From: Gammaproteobacteria bacterium
Lineage (GTDB): Bacteria > Pseudomonadota > Gammaproteobacteria > Comchoanobacterales > Comchoanobacteraceae
Assembly (NCBI GenBank): GCA_016874185.1
Contig: VGUW01000002.1
Coordinates: 1 to 40,037 of the forward strand
Direction: 5' to 3'
Length of the DNA: 40,037 nt
Positions 32,542 through 40,037 of the stretch are shown here, piece after piece. Position 1 is the first letter of the stretch; the number at the start of each line of letters is the position of its first letter. A program made the position numbers and the translations under genes. A model generated the notes under the pieces. That model worked only from the letters and a program-made list of their open reading frames with translations. It did no database searches and had not been told where the DNA came from.

Positions 32542-32627
32542 AGTAGCCCTACAAAGGGCATAAGACCAAAGCTCTTTAAGCTTACGTCTCAATTCGTTAT
32601 AGCCCTAAATACTTTAAAGAGATTCAT
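32542..32627 (+). promoter_or_regulatory. attenuator-like leader with sequestered ribosome-binding site
   Basis: Arm 1 GCCCT (32546-32550) pairs with AGGGC (32555-32559). CTCTTTAA (32572-32579) pairs perfectly with TTAAAGAG (32614-32621), hiding the AAAGAG ribosome-binding site. Alternatively AGGGCATAA (32555-32563) pairs with TTAT-A-GCCCT (32597-32606). That helix crosses the ribosome-binding-site stem, so the two exclude each other. This is the logic of erm-type translational attenuation. Confidence 0.6.
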
Positions 32628-34049
32628 ATGATACATAAACCGATTCAGATCAAAAATCTTCAGCTGTCCTTCCCGCATAAAACCTGTTTTGACGATTTTA
32701 GTGTGCAAATCCCTTATGGTAGCCGTATTGCCATTATTGGTCGTAACGGGTGTGGAAAAACGACGCTACTCAAAATATTGAATGGCATGGTGGAACCTAC
32801 AAGTGGTGATGTCTTAAGTGCAGCTGATGTGATTATTGGCTTTGTTCCTCAAATTGTTGAAGAATTTGATTCGTTAAGTGGTGGGCAGCGCTTAAATGCG
32901 GCAGTGTCGCAAGCATTGAGCCTTAAACCCAATATTTTGCTGCTCGATGAGCCCACCAACCATTTAGACAGACATAATCGTAAAAGCCTGATGCGAATGT
33001 TGCAATCTTATCCTGGCACACTCATTGTGGTGTCTCATGATACCGAGTTACTGCGTCATTGCATTGATACCCTATGGCATATCGATAATGGGCAAATCCG
33101 TGTATTTTCCGGCAAATACGATGATTATATTCGCGAAATACGCAAAGCTAGATCCTCCTTAGAGCAAGAAATAACACGCCTCGATCGGCAAAAAAAAGAT
33201 ATGCATCATGCTTTAATGAAAGAGCAAAAACGAGCTGCTAAAAGCAAAGCCAAGGGTGAAAAAAGCATTCACCAAAGAAAATGGCCCACGATTGTAAGCA
33301 CAGCCAAAGCCGGTAGAGCTGAAGAAACCTCTGGCCGCAAAAAATCTGCCATCGATCATAAAAAACAGGATTTAACCGATCAACTTTCCAATCTGCGCCT
33401 ACCTGAAATTATTGTGCCAAAATTTTCGCTAAATAGTGCAGATATTGGCGATCGAACGATTGTATCGATTAGTGACGGCAGTGTTGCCTATGCGGAGCAA
33501 GAGCCTCTACTTCAACAAATCAGTCTATCAATAAGCTCTAGAGATCGTATCGCCATACAAGGTGATAATGCCAGCGGAAAATCAACCTTGATTAAGGCAA
33601 TTATGGATGATGCTTGTGTTATAAAATCGGGCAACTGGTATGCGCCTAAGATCAGTGATATTGGGTATTTGGATCAGCATTACGGTACCTTGTCTGCGGA
33701 AAAGACTGTATTAGAGACCATTGCTGAATTGGTGCCAAATTTGTCCCATATTGAAGTACGTCGTCACTTGAATGATTTTTTATTTCGTAAAAATGAAGAG
33801 GTCAATGCCCTTGTGAGCACGCTTTCCGGTGGTGAAAAAGCAAGGCTCAGTTTGGCACAAATTGCAGCCAAAACACCCAAACTTCTGATCCTCGATGAAA
33901 TCACCAACAACCTTGATTTAGAGACGAAAGACCACATTATACAGGTTTTGAAATCTTATCCCGGTGCGATGATCGTCATATCGCATGATGCTGATTTTCT
34001 GGAAGAGATAGGAATTAATGAGGCGGTGAATGTTGGGAAATTTAAGTGA
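32628..34049 (+). CDS. ABC-F ATPase, antibiotic-resistance type (second copy)
   Basis: 473 residues, paralogue of the gene at 2381. NBD1 has Walker A GRNGCGKTT, signature LSGGQRLNAAV and Walker B LLLDEPTNHLD. The linker contains HHALMKEQKRAAKSKAKGEK and KWPTIVSTAKAGRAEETSG. NBD2 has GDNASGKST, LSGGEKARLSLAQI and LLILDEITNNLDLET. This copy has a more complete NBD1 than the first (it keeps NGMVEPTSGDVLSAADV after Walker A). The expected role is displacing ribosome-targeting drugs. A stretch of 56 bases is identical to the first copy, see findings. The 3' end overlaps the convergent VOC gene by eight bases. Confidence 0.86.
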   Translation: MIHKPIQIKNLQLSFPHKTCFDDFSVQIPYGSRIAIIGRNGCGKTTLLKILNGMVEPTSGDVLSAADVIIGFVPQIVEEFDSLSGGQRLNAAVSQALSLKPNILLLDEPTNHLDRHNRKSLMRMLQSYPGTLIVVSHDTELLRHCIDTLWHIDNGQIRVFSGKYDDYIREIRKARSSLEQEITRLDRQKKDMHHALMKEQKRAAKSKAKGEKSIHQRKWPTIVSTAKAGRAEETSGRKKSAIDHKKQDLTDQLSNLRLPEIIVPKFSLNSADIGDRTIVSISDGSVAYAEQEPLLQQISLSISSRDRIAIQGDNASGKSTLIKAIMDDACVIKSGNWYAPKISDIGYLDQHYGTLSAEKTVLETIAELVPNLSHIEVRRHLNDFLFRKNEEVNALVSTLSGGEKARLSLAQIAAKTPKLLILDEITNNLDLETKDHIIQVLKSYPGAMIVISHDADFLEEIGINEAVNVGKFK

Positions 34050-34431
34050 TGGAATTTTTAGAATAAACAGCTTCGATATTATGGCCATTGGGATCAATCA
34101 CAAAAGCTGCATAGTAGCCCTCTTCATACTCTGGCCTAAAACCAGGTTTACCATTACATTTTCCACCACCATCAAGGGCGTTGTTATAAAATGCATCCAC
34201 ATTTTCTTTGCAAGAAGCATTAAAGGCAATATGAACGTGCTGCGATAAAGGTGACTTTTCATCAAATTGACGTATTTCAAACATATCATGAACGCTTGTT
34301 CCATACCCTATGACAACATCATTTATTTCCAGAACAACTTGGTATCCTAAAGCGGCCATAACAGGGTCGTAGAATTTTCGGCTTCTGTCTAAATCTTTGA
34401 CTTTAATTTGGACGTGGTTAAAAAGTTTCAT
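34042..34431 (-). CDS. VOC/glyoxalase-family protein (full-length)
   Basis: 129 residues, complete counterpart of the start-less gene at 4901. KLFNHVQIKVKDLDRSRKFY at the N-terminus supplies a probable metal-ligand His6; GYGTSVHDMFEIRQF, HVHIAFNASCKENVDAFY and DPNGHNIEAVY follow. A single VOC module pair makes up the protein, as in small glyoxalase/bleomycin-resistance-type dimers. ATGA-coupled to the P-loop kinase upstream; convergent with ABC-F. The role, probably detoxification, is inferred from the neighbours. Confidence 0.85.
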   Translation of the reverse strand: MKLFNHVQIKVKDLDRSRKFYDPVMAALGYQVVLEINDVVIGYGTSVHDMFEIRQFDEKSPLSQHVHIAFNASCKENVDAFYNNALDGGGKCNGKPGFRPEYEEGYYAAFVIDPNGHNIEAVYSKNSIT

Positions 34432-34994
34432 TGCACTTTCTCTAAAATAAATTCACATCTCTGTATAACCGTCAGCTCTTTGGGTACCATCATGATGTCA
34501 AAGCCAAACTCTTTATACACATCCAGATGAATCTGCTCAAAAATCAAAGCATCTTCATAAGAAATTTTTCTGGCGTCAGTATGTTCGATAAACCCTAGAT
34601 TTTCAAAAAAGAATATCTGGTTCTGGTAAACGCCGTTTTTTAGGCAACGATCAATTTCATCAAGCAATACAGGCGAAGGCTTAAATTCTAGGCCTTTCCA
34701 ATGGGCCAAATATTTACCAAGAGCATAGGTGCAAAAAGGTGACCGGTCGTAAAACTGGATATTTCCGGTAGAATGCATCTGGCGCTCTTTTTGCATAAGT
34801 GTAATTTTATCGACAAACTCAGGCTCTTCCCATGGCTTTTCTATGCCCTTAGCTTGCTCTGTGCTGATTACGTCCGTTGCGGCTTCATAAATAACAGCAT
34901 AGCCTGATTTTTCTAGCTTTTTTAGACAAGAGGTTTTTCCACTACCTGGAGTGCCGGTGAAGATGAAGCGTTTTATCTGTGCTGGATTATTCAT
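34428..34994 (-). CDS. P-loop AAA/NadR-like kinase
   Basis: 188 residues. Walker A FTGTPGSGKTSCL (12-24), then YAVIYEAATDVISTEQAKG with the substrate-binding region, and FYDRSPFCTYALGKYLA for the DRS-type switch. This is the AAA_28 family of small ATPases/kinases related to the NadR kinase domain. The ligand is unknown. ATGA overlaps join it to the OXA gene upstream and to VOC downstream. Confidence 0.8.
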   Translation of the reverse strand: MNNPAQIKRFIFTGTPGSGKTSCLKKLEKSGYAVIYEAATDVISTEQAKGIEKPWEEPEFVDKITLMQKERQMHSTGNIQFYDRSPFCTYALGKYLAHWKGLEFKPSPVLLDEIDRCLKNGVYQNQIFFFENLGFIEHTDARKISYEDALIFEQIHLDVYKEFGFDIMMVPKELTVIQRCEFILEKVQ

Positions 34995-35788
34995 TTTTCA
35001 AGCTCGTTAATGAGATACCAAAGCTTATTTAAAGCTTCATTTCTAGCTCTAAATGATGCAAAAATATTTTGTTTTTCATCATCTGTGATGTGACTCGCAA
35101 ATACAATTTTTCGATTGCCTTTTTCGATATAGCCAACAAACCACCCATGCTGCAAATCTGTTTTATTGTCATCTTTATCTCTTAATAACCCATTTCCGGT
35201 TTTGCCATAAAGCTTCCAACCGCCTGACAGCTCTTGTATAAACATGATTTTTTTAGTTTTGTCATAGCTCGCTTTGCTGACTGGGAGTTTGTGATCTACC
35301 AATTTTTGTAAAAATATAGTTTGTTCTTCAGGTGATATCTTGAGTGAGCTAGATAATATCCAAGCATGTGTCAGACCATTGTTTTGACCTTTGTCTCCTG
35401 AAACGTCCATATTGCCATAAGCAAATTTTGTTACATAATCCTGGAACTTTTCTGACCCTAGCTTAGTAGTTAAAATCCGTGAATACCATAAGCAACTATC
35501 TCGCAGCCAAGTTTTGGGATTGTGGTCGCCTTTACAAACACTGATATAATGATCTGTTCCGGTTGGCAAAGACCACGATGGGTGCGTTTCGTCTTTTAAG
35601 ATTCCAGAATCAAACCCTATTAAACTCAAAGCAATTTTAAATGTAGATTCAGGCGTATAAGGAACAGTACAATCACCTTCACTTTGTAAAATCTTACTGT
35701 TTTCCTTTGCTATAAAACATTGCTCCTTCGCCCATGCAGAACCAGCGCATAGAACGATGAAGCACAAAAATAAAACAACTTTCTTCAT
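34991..35788 (-). CDS. OXA-type class D beta-lactamase, variant (second of tandem)
   Basis: 265 residues with a signal peptide (about residues 1-20, ending AWA). Motifs: S48-T-F-K51 nucleophile and carbamylated Lys, YGN 124-126, KTG 196-198, and the OXA-1-like GDKGQNNGLT. The second motif reads S98-C-L, not the usual S-x-V. One residue is inserted after the conserved Trp (AWILSSSL versus AWLSSSL). Either change could affect the active site. Periplasmic, hydrolyses beta-lactams if active. Starts four bases after the first OXA gene. Confidence 0.85.
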   Translation of the reverse strand: MKKVVLFLCFIVLCAGSAWAKEQCFIAKENSKILQSEGDCTVPYTPESTFKIALSLIGFDSGILKDETHPSWSLPTGTDHYISVCKGDHNPKTWLRDSCLWYSRILTTKLGSEKFQDYVTKFAYGNMDVSGDKGQNNGLTHAWILSSSLKISPEEQTIFLQKLVDHKLPVSKASYDKTKKIMFIQELSGGWKLYGKTGNGLLRDKDDNKTDLQHGWFVGYIEKGNRKIVFASHITDDEKQNIFASFRARNEALNKLWYLINELEK

Positions 35789-35791
35789 AAC

Positions 35792-36601
35792 TTAACCTTT
35801 ATTTGAATTTTCAATTTGTTCAATAAGCGGTAGCAATTTCTCTTTGACCTGTTCTTTAGCTCGAGGACCGGCATGCTTTTCTTCTTTTTTATCGTCCACT
35901 ATATGATTAACAAAGATGATTTTCTTATCGCCTTTTGCAATCCAGCCAATAAACCAACCATGCTTTATTTCAAACTTTTGCGTTCTGTCCGCGTTTAATA
36001 GGTAACCACTTCCTGTTTTGCCATATAACTTCCAGCCGTGAGGAAGGTCTTCAACATAAACAATATTTCTTGTCATATTTTGGGCATGCCTGCTGACTGG
36101 TAATTTATTTGCAAGCAATTTTTCCAAAAAGACGACCTGTTCCTCTGGTGATATTTCCAAAGAACTAGAAAGCCATGCATTTGTAAGTCCATTATTTTGG
36201 CCTTTATCACCAGAGATATCTTGATTGCCATAATTAAATTCTTTCACATAATCTTGAAATTTCTTCATGCCAAGCTGCGGAGTTAAAACCTGCGAATACC
36301 ATACACAGCTATTTTTCATCCAACTCGTTGGATTCTGATGATCTTTCCAAGATTCTAGGAATGCTTCATACTCAGGTTTAAACGGCCACTCGGGATGCAT
36401 TTCATCTTTTAAAATACCAGCATCATACCCCATGAGAGCTAAAGCTATTTTAAAAGTTGAACAAGGAGAGTAACGTATATTGCAATCGCCTTCTCGTTTA
36501 ATAACAACACTGTTGTCCTTGGCTATAAAACAGCTTCCAGCAGCAAAAGGTGTGTTTACGGAGAAGATCATTGAACATAACAATAAAACAACTTTTTTCA
36601 T
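35792..36601 (-). CDS. OXA-1-like class D beta-lactamase (first of tandem)
   Basis: 269 residues with a cleavable signal (residues 1-20, PFA-A). All class D motifs are canonical: S48-T-F-K, S98-C-V, Y124-G-N, W143, K195-T-G. The GDKGQNNGLTNAWLSSSLEI segment closely follows OXA-1/OXA-29-type enzymes. Periplasmic penicillinase/cephalosporinase activity is expected. It lies within the minus-strand operon and is followed by a tandem paralogue. Confidence 0.92.
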   Translation of the reverse strand: MKKVVLLLCSMIFSVNTPFAAGSCFIAKDNSVVIKREGDCNIRYSPCSTFKIALALMGYDAGILKDEMHPEWPFKPEYEAFLESWKDHQNPTSWMKNSCVWYSQVLTPQLGMKKFQDYVKEFNYGNQDISGDKGQNNGLTNAWLSSSLEISPEEQVVFLEKLLANKLPVSRHAQNMTRNIVYVEDLPHGWKLYGKTGSGYLLNADRTQKFEIKHGWFIGWIAKGDKKIIFVNHIVDDKKEEKHAGPRAKEQVKEKLLPLIEQIENSNKG

Positions 36602-36608
36602 AATTTAC

Positions 36609-37295
36609 CTATTTTTTAATTAATCCAACGAGTCTTACTGGTGCTTCTGTGCCATCTTTAATTTTAATGGGCATGACCATAACAAAGCTTCCGGTCGGTG
36701 GTATACTACCCAGATTTGCTACATTTTCTATGATTATCTTATCCGCACCTAAAAAGGCTTTATGAACGTTAAAGCCATCTTCGGGGCGATCGGGTGAAAG
36801 TGTATCAATACCAATGGCGCTTACGCCTCGTTCAACCAAAAGCTCTGCAGCCTCAGAGGATACGGATGGGAACACATGGTTGTTATGATATTTCGAAGGT
36901 GTATGCCAAAACTTGCTCCAACCGGTTTTAACCATCACGCATGAGCCAGCTGCGATCTTGCCATACTTGCTTTCAAAATCCCCTACATCTTGCACGCTCA
37001 AGGAATAACGCTCAAAGCATTTACCGGATACATCAATCACCACGCACGGCATTATCAAATCATTGACATCAAAATCATGGATGAATCTCCCGCCAGGAAT
37101 GCAGTGGCTTGGCACATCCATATGCGTGCCGATTCCCGCGTGCATTGCCACTTTCATGACACGGAATTTATATTCACCTTCACAATCAGAATAATCGATA
37201 TGCACGTCATGATTAAACCCGCACCCACCATTCCAGGTAGGGATAGTGCTATCAAGTGCGTGGGTTAAGTCGATAAGTTTATAGGGGAAAGTCAT
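36609..37295 (-). CDS. cyclase family protein (kynurenine formamidase-like)
   Basis: 228 residues. The metal-binding motif HAGIGTHMDVPSH (HxGTHxDxPxH) lies near residue 52, with LIDLTHALDSTIPTW at the start, GWSKFW and GIDTLSPDRPEDGFNVHKAFL later. Family members (PF04199) hydrolyse formamides or cyclise polyketide-like substrates. It overlaps the VOC gene upstream by ATGA. The operon context suggests modification of small compounds. Confidence 0.85.
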   Translation of the reverse strand: MTFPYKLIDLTHALDSTIPTWNGGCGFNHDVHIDYSDCEGEYKFRVMKVAMHAGIGTHMDVPSHCIPGGRFIHDFDVNDLIMPCVVIDVSGKCFERYSLSVQDVGDFESKYGKIAAGSCVMVKTGWSKFWHTPSKYHNNHVFPSVSSEAAELLVERGVSAIGIDTLSPDRPEDGFNVHKAFLGADKIIIENVANLGSIPPTGSFVMVMPIKIKDGTEAPVRLVGLIKK

Positions 37296-37729
37296 CGGGC
37301 ACTCTCTTCTAGATGACCATTGTCATCTTTCGGTCCCGGCCAGAAAAAGGGGTTGTGGGCAACCTCCCATAAATGTCCGTCAAGGTCAGTAAAATATCCA
37401 GAAAATCCACCCCATTCAGTTTTCTGAGCTTGCTTTACAATATGAGCACCGGCACTTTTAGCTTGCTCCAAGATATCTGTAACCTGATTTTCGTTTTCAA
37501 CATTATGCGCTAGCGTGATCCCTCTAAAACCAGAGGAAGCAACATCTGTTTGCGCATCTTGAGCTAATAATTCCCATGGATAAAGCGATAACCAGCTGCC
37601 GTTAAGCATGAAAAAGCTGATATTGCCTTCAAAATCCATTTTCGTAAATCCAAGCCCTTCTTTATAGAATCTTGTAGCTTTAGTTAAGTCTTTTGTTCCT
37701 AAAGTAATAATATTAATTCTTGGCTTCAT
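37292..37729 (-). CDS. VOC-family protein (glyoxalase-like)
   Basis: 145 residues. Typical VOC pattern: INIITLGTKDLTKATRFYKEGLG at the N-terminus, ISFFMLNGSWLSLYPW in the middle, and GGFSGYFTDLDGHLWEVAHNPFF with the second metal-type site at the C-terminus. Members include glyoxalase I and bleomycin-resistance proteins. It is not closely related to the other two VOC genes here. Coupled to cyclase by ATGA. Confidence 0.86.
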   Translation of the reverse strand: MKPRINIITLGTKDLTKATRFYKEGLGFTKMDFEGNISFFMLNGSWLSLYPWELLAQDAQTDVASSGFRGITLAHNVENENQVTDILEQAKSAGAHIVKQAQKTEWGGFSGYFTDLDGHLWEVAHNPFFWPGPKDDNGHLEESAR

Positions 37730-37739
37730 TTTTTAACTC

Positions 37740-38264
37740 CTATCTTAATTTCTTCGTAAACCACAGCACCAGGTCATCATCAAGCGGATAGCTGTTACCT
37801 GGAATCGTGGGTTCATAATTATAAGTAACGCCTTTTCCGTCAGGGATATAGCCACGTTTGATATAAAGTCTTTGAGCAGCTCCATAGCCTCCATCTTCTC
37901 CTGCATAGAGACCAACACCAATGCCAATAATTTGGCTTTTCGTTGCAGCTTCTTTTTCAGCACGATCAAGCAGTAAGGAGCCAATACCCATTTTTCGCAT
38001 ACAAGGTAATACCTTTAAATCCATAATCTCCGGGATGCTTTGTGCTTTAAATGACGGATATTGTGATTGCCATTTTAAGGTCACATAACCGGCAAATTCG
38101 CCCTTGAAGTGAGCCACCCAAACAAGTCGCTCTCCTGATTCTTGTTCCTTTAAATATGCTTCGAAAAGCGATGGCGGTTTATTCCAGCCGATTTGGTTAA
38201 AAGCTTCAGATATAGCTGCAATATCTTCTCTTATAAGGGGACGAATTTGAATCTGATTCTTCAT
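37740..38264 (-). CDS. GNAT N-acetyltransferase
   Basis: 174 residues. IQIRPLIREDIAAISEAFNQ start, FAGYVTLKWQSQYP, acetyl-CoA loop LPCMRKMGIGSLLLDRA and the AQRLYIKRGYIPD terminal motif are all present. ATGA overlap with the APH-GrpB-GNAT gene, whose last codons supply the AAGGTG ribosome-binding site, the same joint used by the GrpB-GNAT copy at 6810. Confidence 0.88.
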   Translation of the reverse strand: MKNQIQIRPLIREDIAAISEAFNQIGWNKPPSLFEAYLKEQESGERLVWVAHFKGEFAGYVTLKWQSQYPSFKAQSIPEIMDLKVLPCMRKMGIGSLLLDRAEKEAATKSQIIGIGVGLYAGEDGGYGAAQRLYIKRGYIPDGKGVTYNYEPTIPGNSYPLDDDLVLWFTKKLR

Positions 38265-40006
38265 AACACCTTACCCACCGGAACATCATTTGGATCAGAT
38301 TCATGGTTTTCGGGATCATTAAAAGGCATTTCTGTATAGCCGTTTTTGAGATAGAACCTTAGACTGCTTTGCCTAGATTCAGCATGAATGCTTTTAATAC
38401 CTAAACTTCTCAGCCATTTCTCTATAAGCGTCAAAAATACGCTAGCAGAATTTTGATTTCGCTTATTCTCATCAGTAGCAATAATACGAATTGCCGCTCT
38501 TTGATCTGGCCAAAACTGAATATGAGCGTAAGCGACGATCTCTGTGACTTGATATAAAACAAGATGAGCATGCTCTTCATGGTTAAATGTCCATGTATAA
38601 GGATCTTCTATGCCATTGGGGCCAAAGAAATAGGTGTCGCGGAAATGTTTAGCCACAGTCCATTCAGAGTGATGTGTACATAGCACAAATCGGCGCTTAT
38701 TAAAGCCAGACTTTTTTAAGATATTTTGGATAAAGTCATGCTTACCCAAAGTATATCCTCTGTAAATAGAGTTGTTTTTCTCATGGGAAGATTCTTCTGC
38801 AATCAGTTTATATTTAAGCAGCGCATATTCATCTCTAGCGCTAGGGGTCTCGCGCAAATGATCCCTAAACAAAATATTTAATTCAATTTCAGGATCGTTT
38901 TCTTCAAAAACGTGAAGATTAATATTTCTATCAGCTGTTCTTATTGTGAAGCTTCTTCGGAGAGGAATATTAAAACCACCCTTATATTTATATCCTATAG
39001 CCTCTAATTGTGATTTATCAAAAACCAAATTTCGTACAACTGCGATAATGTCTATCTTAGGCTTAGCCGCCAAACCTGGCACCGAAGTCGAACCGACATG
39101 ATGAATAGCAACGCAGTTATCAGCTAATGCTTTTTTAATGAGAGCCGCCTCAGCTTCAAATATATTTGGCCAATTGGCGTCATAGGGTTTAATTTCAACA
39201 CGATCTATTTTTTGCATGTTATTTAACTCTGATAAGATATGATCTATAAGTTCGTGAATATCAGCGCATCTGCTCGGGTGACGTTGAGGGTCCGATCGTT
39301 TAAGAAGGTCAAGCAACGATGATAAATTTAATAAATGTGCAGTTGTGCGCCAATCGGGGGGCAATTTGATAGCATTTCTTTGCAAGGCATCTATAAATGA
39401 GTTCTGGAATTCAGGCGGCATTTTATGGGCGTATCTGAGCATGTTAGCCACATCCCAAAGGTAAGACCCAGAAAAAGCAAATTCCCAGTCCAAAATGCCG
39501 GTGACAACCCAAGAGTCGTTAATTTTATCTACCAAAATATTGGCGGGATCAAAGTCACCATGAACGAGGTGCTTTTCATCGTCAGTGGAAAATAAATATG
39601 CATATTGCTTTATAGCTTTTTTGATTTCATCAATCATCTCAGGCGATAGCACAGATACTACAGTTCTGTTATTCAAGCAATCCTGTGCAAACTTTATGAC
39701 ATCAGAGGATTCGTATGGGACCACCTCCAAATCTTTGTTCAAAAAGTCAGATTTTGAAAATTCATATGCTGTGATTTTTGAGAGAATCATACCCACCTCA
39801 GTCATGATTGCCCTCAGATCATGCGGGACATCGCCCAGTAAAAAATCTCGAAGAGATATGCCAGGCATAAATTCTGTAATCGCAAAGTGATGCCCTTCAA
39901 GTTCGCCGATATAATGCGTTAGCGGTATAGGTGCAGTTTCTTTGATTAATGCGGCTAATTTTTGTTCTCTGTAAGCAGCATCTTTATCGCGCAAATAAAT
40001 ACGCAA
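38261..40006 (-). CDS. APH-GrpB-GNAT three-domain fusion, 5' end disturbed at window edge
   Basis: 581 residues from a TTG at 40006. Residues 1-265: APH kinase (FAITEFMPGISLRDFLLG hinge, HLVHGDFDPANILV catalytic loop, GILDWEFAFSG). Residues about 273-430: GrpB/UPF0157 (IKPYDANWPNIFEAEAALI, HHVGSTSVPGLAAKPKID). Residues about 440-581: GNAT. The last two domains parallel the gene at 6810, but the acetyl-CoA loop is RNQNSASVF in place of RNQSFGSRF. Upstream of the TTG the frame stays open to a TAA at 40028-40030, and the bases beyond read on in another frame, so an upstream frameshift or true TTG start is possible. Confidence 0.8.
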   Translation of the reverse strand: MRIYLRDKDAAYREQKLAALIKETAPIPLTHYIGELEGHHFAITEFMPGISLRDFLLGDVPHDLRAIMTEVGMILSKITAYEFSKSDFLNKDLEVVPYESSDVIKFAQDCLNNRTVVSVLSPEMIDEIKKAIKQYAYLFSTDDEKHLVHGDFDPANILVDKINDSWVVTGILDWEFAFSGSYLWDVANMLRYAHKMPPEFQNSFIDALQRNAIKLPPDWRTTAHLLNLSSLLDLLKRSDPQRHPSRCADIHELIDHILSELNNMQKIDRVEIKPYDANWPNIFEAEAALIKKALADNCVAIHHVGSTSVPGLAAKPKIDIIAVVRNLVFDKSQLEAIGYKYKGGFNIPLRRSFTIRTADRNINLHVFEENDPEIELNILFRDHLRETPSARDEYALLKYKLIAEESSHEKNNSIYRGYTLGKHDFIQNILKKSGFNKRRFVLCTHHSEWTVAKHFRDTYFFGPNGIEDPYTWTFNHEEHAHLVLYQVTEIVAYAHIQFWPDQRAAIRIIATDENKRNQNSASVFLTLIEKWLRSLGIKSIHAESRQSSLRFYLKNGYTEMPFNDPENHESDPNDVPVGKVL

Positions 40007-40037
40007 AATCAGCGGATGGTTTTGATTTTACAGCTGA

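Noticed and set aside
4901-40006. Integron-type cassette array
   Set aside because: Genes overlap directly by ATGA with no attC-like sites between them and no integron integrase in the window.
1-40037. CRISPR array or insertion sequence
   Set aside because: No regularly spaced repeats and no transposase or terminal inverted repeats flanking one were seen.

Overview
The window is AT-rich bacterial DNA (judged by eye) with proteobacterial gene families: NhaA, PdxY, an Lrp/LysE pair, CsaA, OXA-1-type class D beta-lactamases and a DUF2608 HAD protein. DUF2608 and the OXA-1/OXA-29-like enzymes, together with a large orphan ORF, suggest a host-associated lineage such as Legionellales or Rickettsiales/Holosporales. 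That placement is inference; no rRNA or marker gene is present.

Layout. 1-931: end of a phage-type lysis module (GH108 muramidase tail, small holin-like protein, two overlapping small ORFs with a lipoprotein lipobox). 1013-2182: nhaA. 2205-4920: a short antibiotic-resistance ABC-F ATPase behind a leader with a five-codon ORF, then divergent Lrp and LysE genes. 4901-12143 (minus): a ten-gene operon, mostly joined by ATGA overlaps (SDR, ABC exporter, Vat/CatB-type acyltransferase, GNATs, GrpB-GNAT fusion, methyltransferase, CsaA, FMN reductase, VOC protein). 12144-12346: a shared control region with a minus-strand promoter and a 16-codon leader ORF. 12347-23082 (plus): a thirteen-gene operon opening with MarR, then a chloramphenicol-phosphotransferase-like kinase, a GNAT-cupin-GNAT fusion, a nucleotidyltransferase-DUF4440 fusion, a second kinase, a methyltransferase, a DHFR/RibD-like reductase, a GNAT, a triple GNAT, SAP-DUF6434, an APH, DUF6880 and TspO. 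23072-27759 (minus): pdxY, DUF2608, APH(6)-like kinase, GNAT, and the AbiEii/AbiEi toxin-antitoxin pair with a symmetric operator array. 27901-29628: two non-coding stretches, one carrying a tRNA 3' fragment, around a Bax-inhibitor-1-like membrane protein. 29629-32308: an orphan 576-residue repeat-containing membrane protein coupled to an APH-like protein. 32312-34049: a hydrolase gene remnant, then a second ABC-F gene with its own promoter, operator-like palindrome and attenuator-like leader. 34042-40006 (minus): VOC, P-loop kinase, two tandem OXA beta-lactamases, cyclase, VOC, GNAT and an APH-GrpB-GNAT fusion running to the window edge.

Taken together this is a dense island of small-molecule and drug-modifying enzymes: twelve GNAT domains in nine genes, four APH-fold proteins, three small P-loop kinases, two ABC-F proteins, two beta-lactamases, a Vat/CatB-type enzyme and an exporter. 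The two minus-strand operons share anchors (a GrpB-GNAT gene upstream, a VOC gene at the end next to a convergent ABC-F) with different genes between them, which points to duplication followed by gene-by-gene replacement. The main regulatory observations are the paired ABC-F leaders (MKIIL and MKIIS mini-ORFs), where the second leader can be folded by hand into an erm-like switch, and the MarR region with its own leader ORF.
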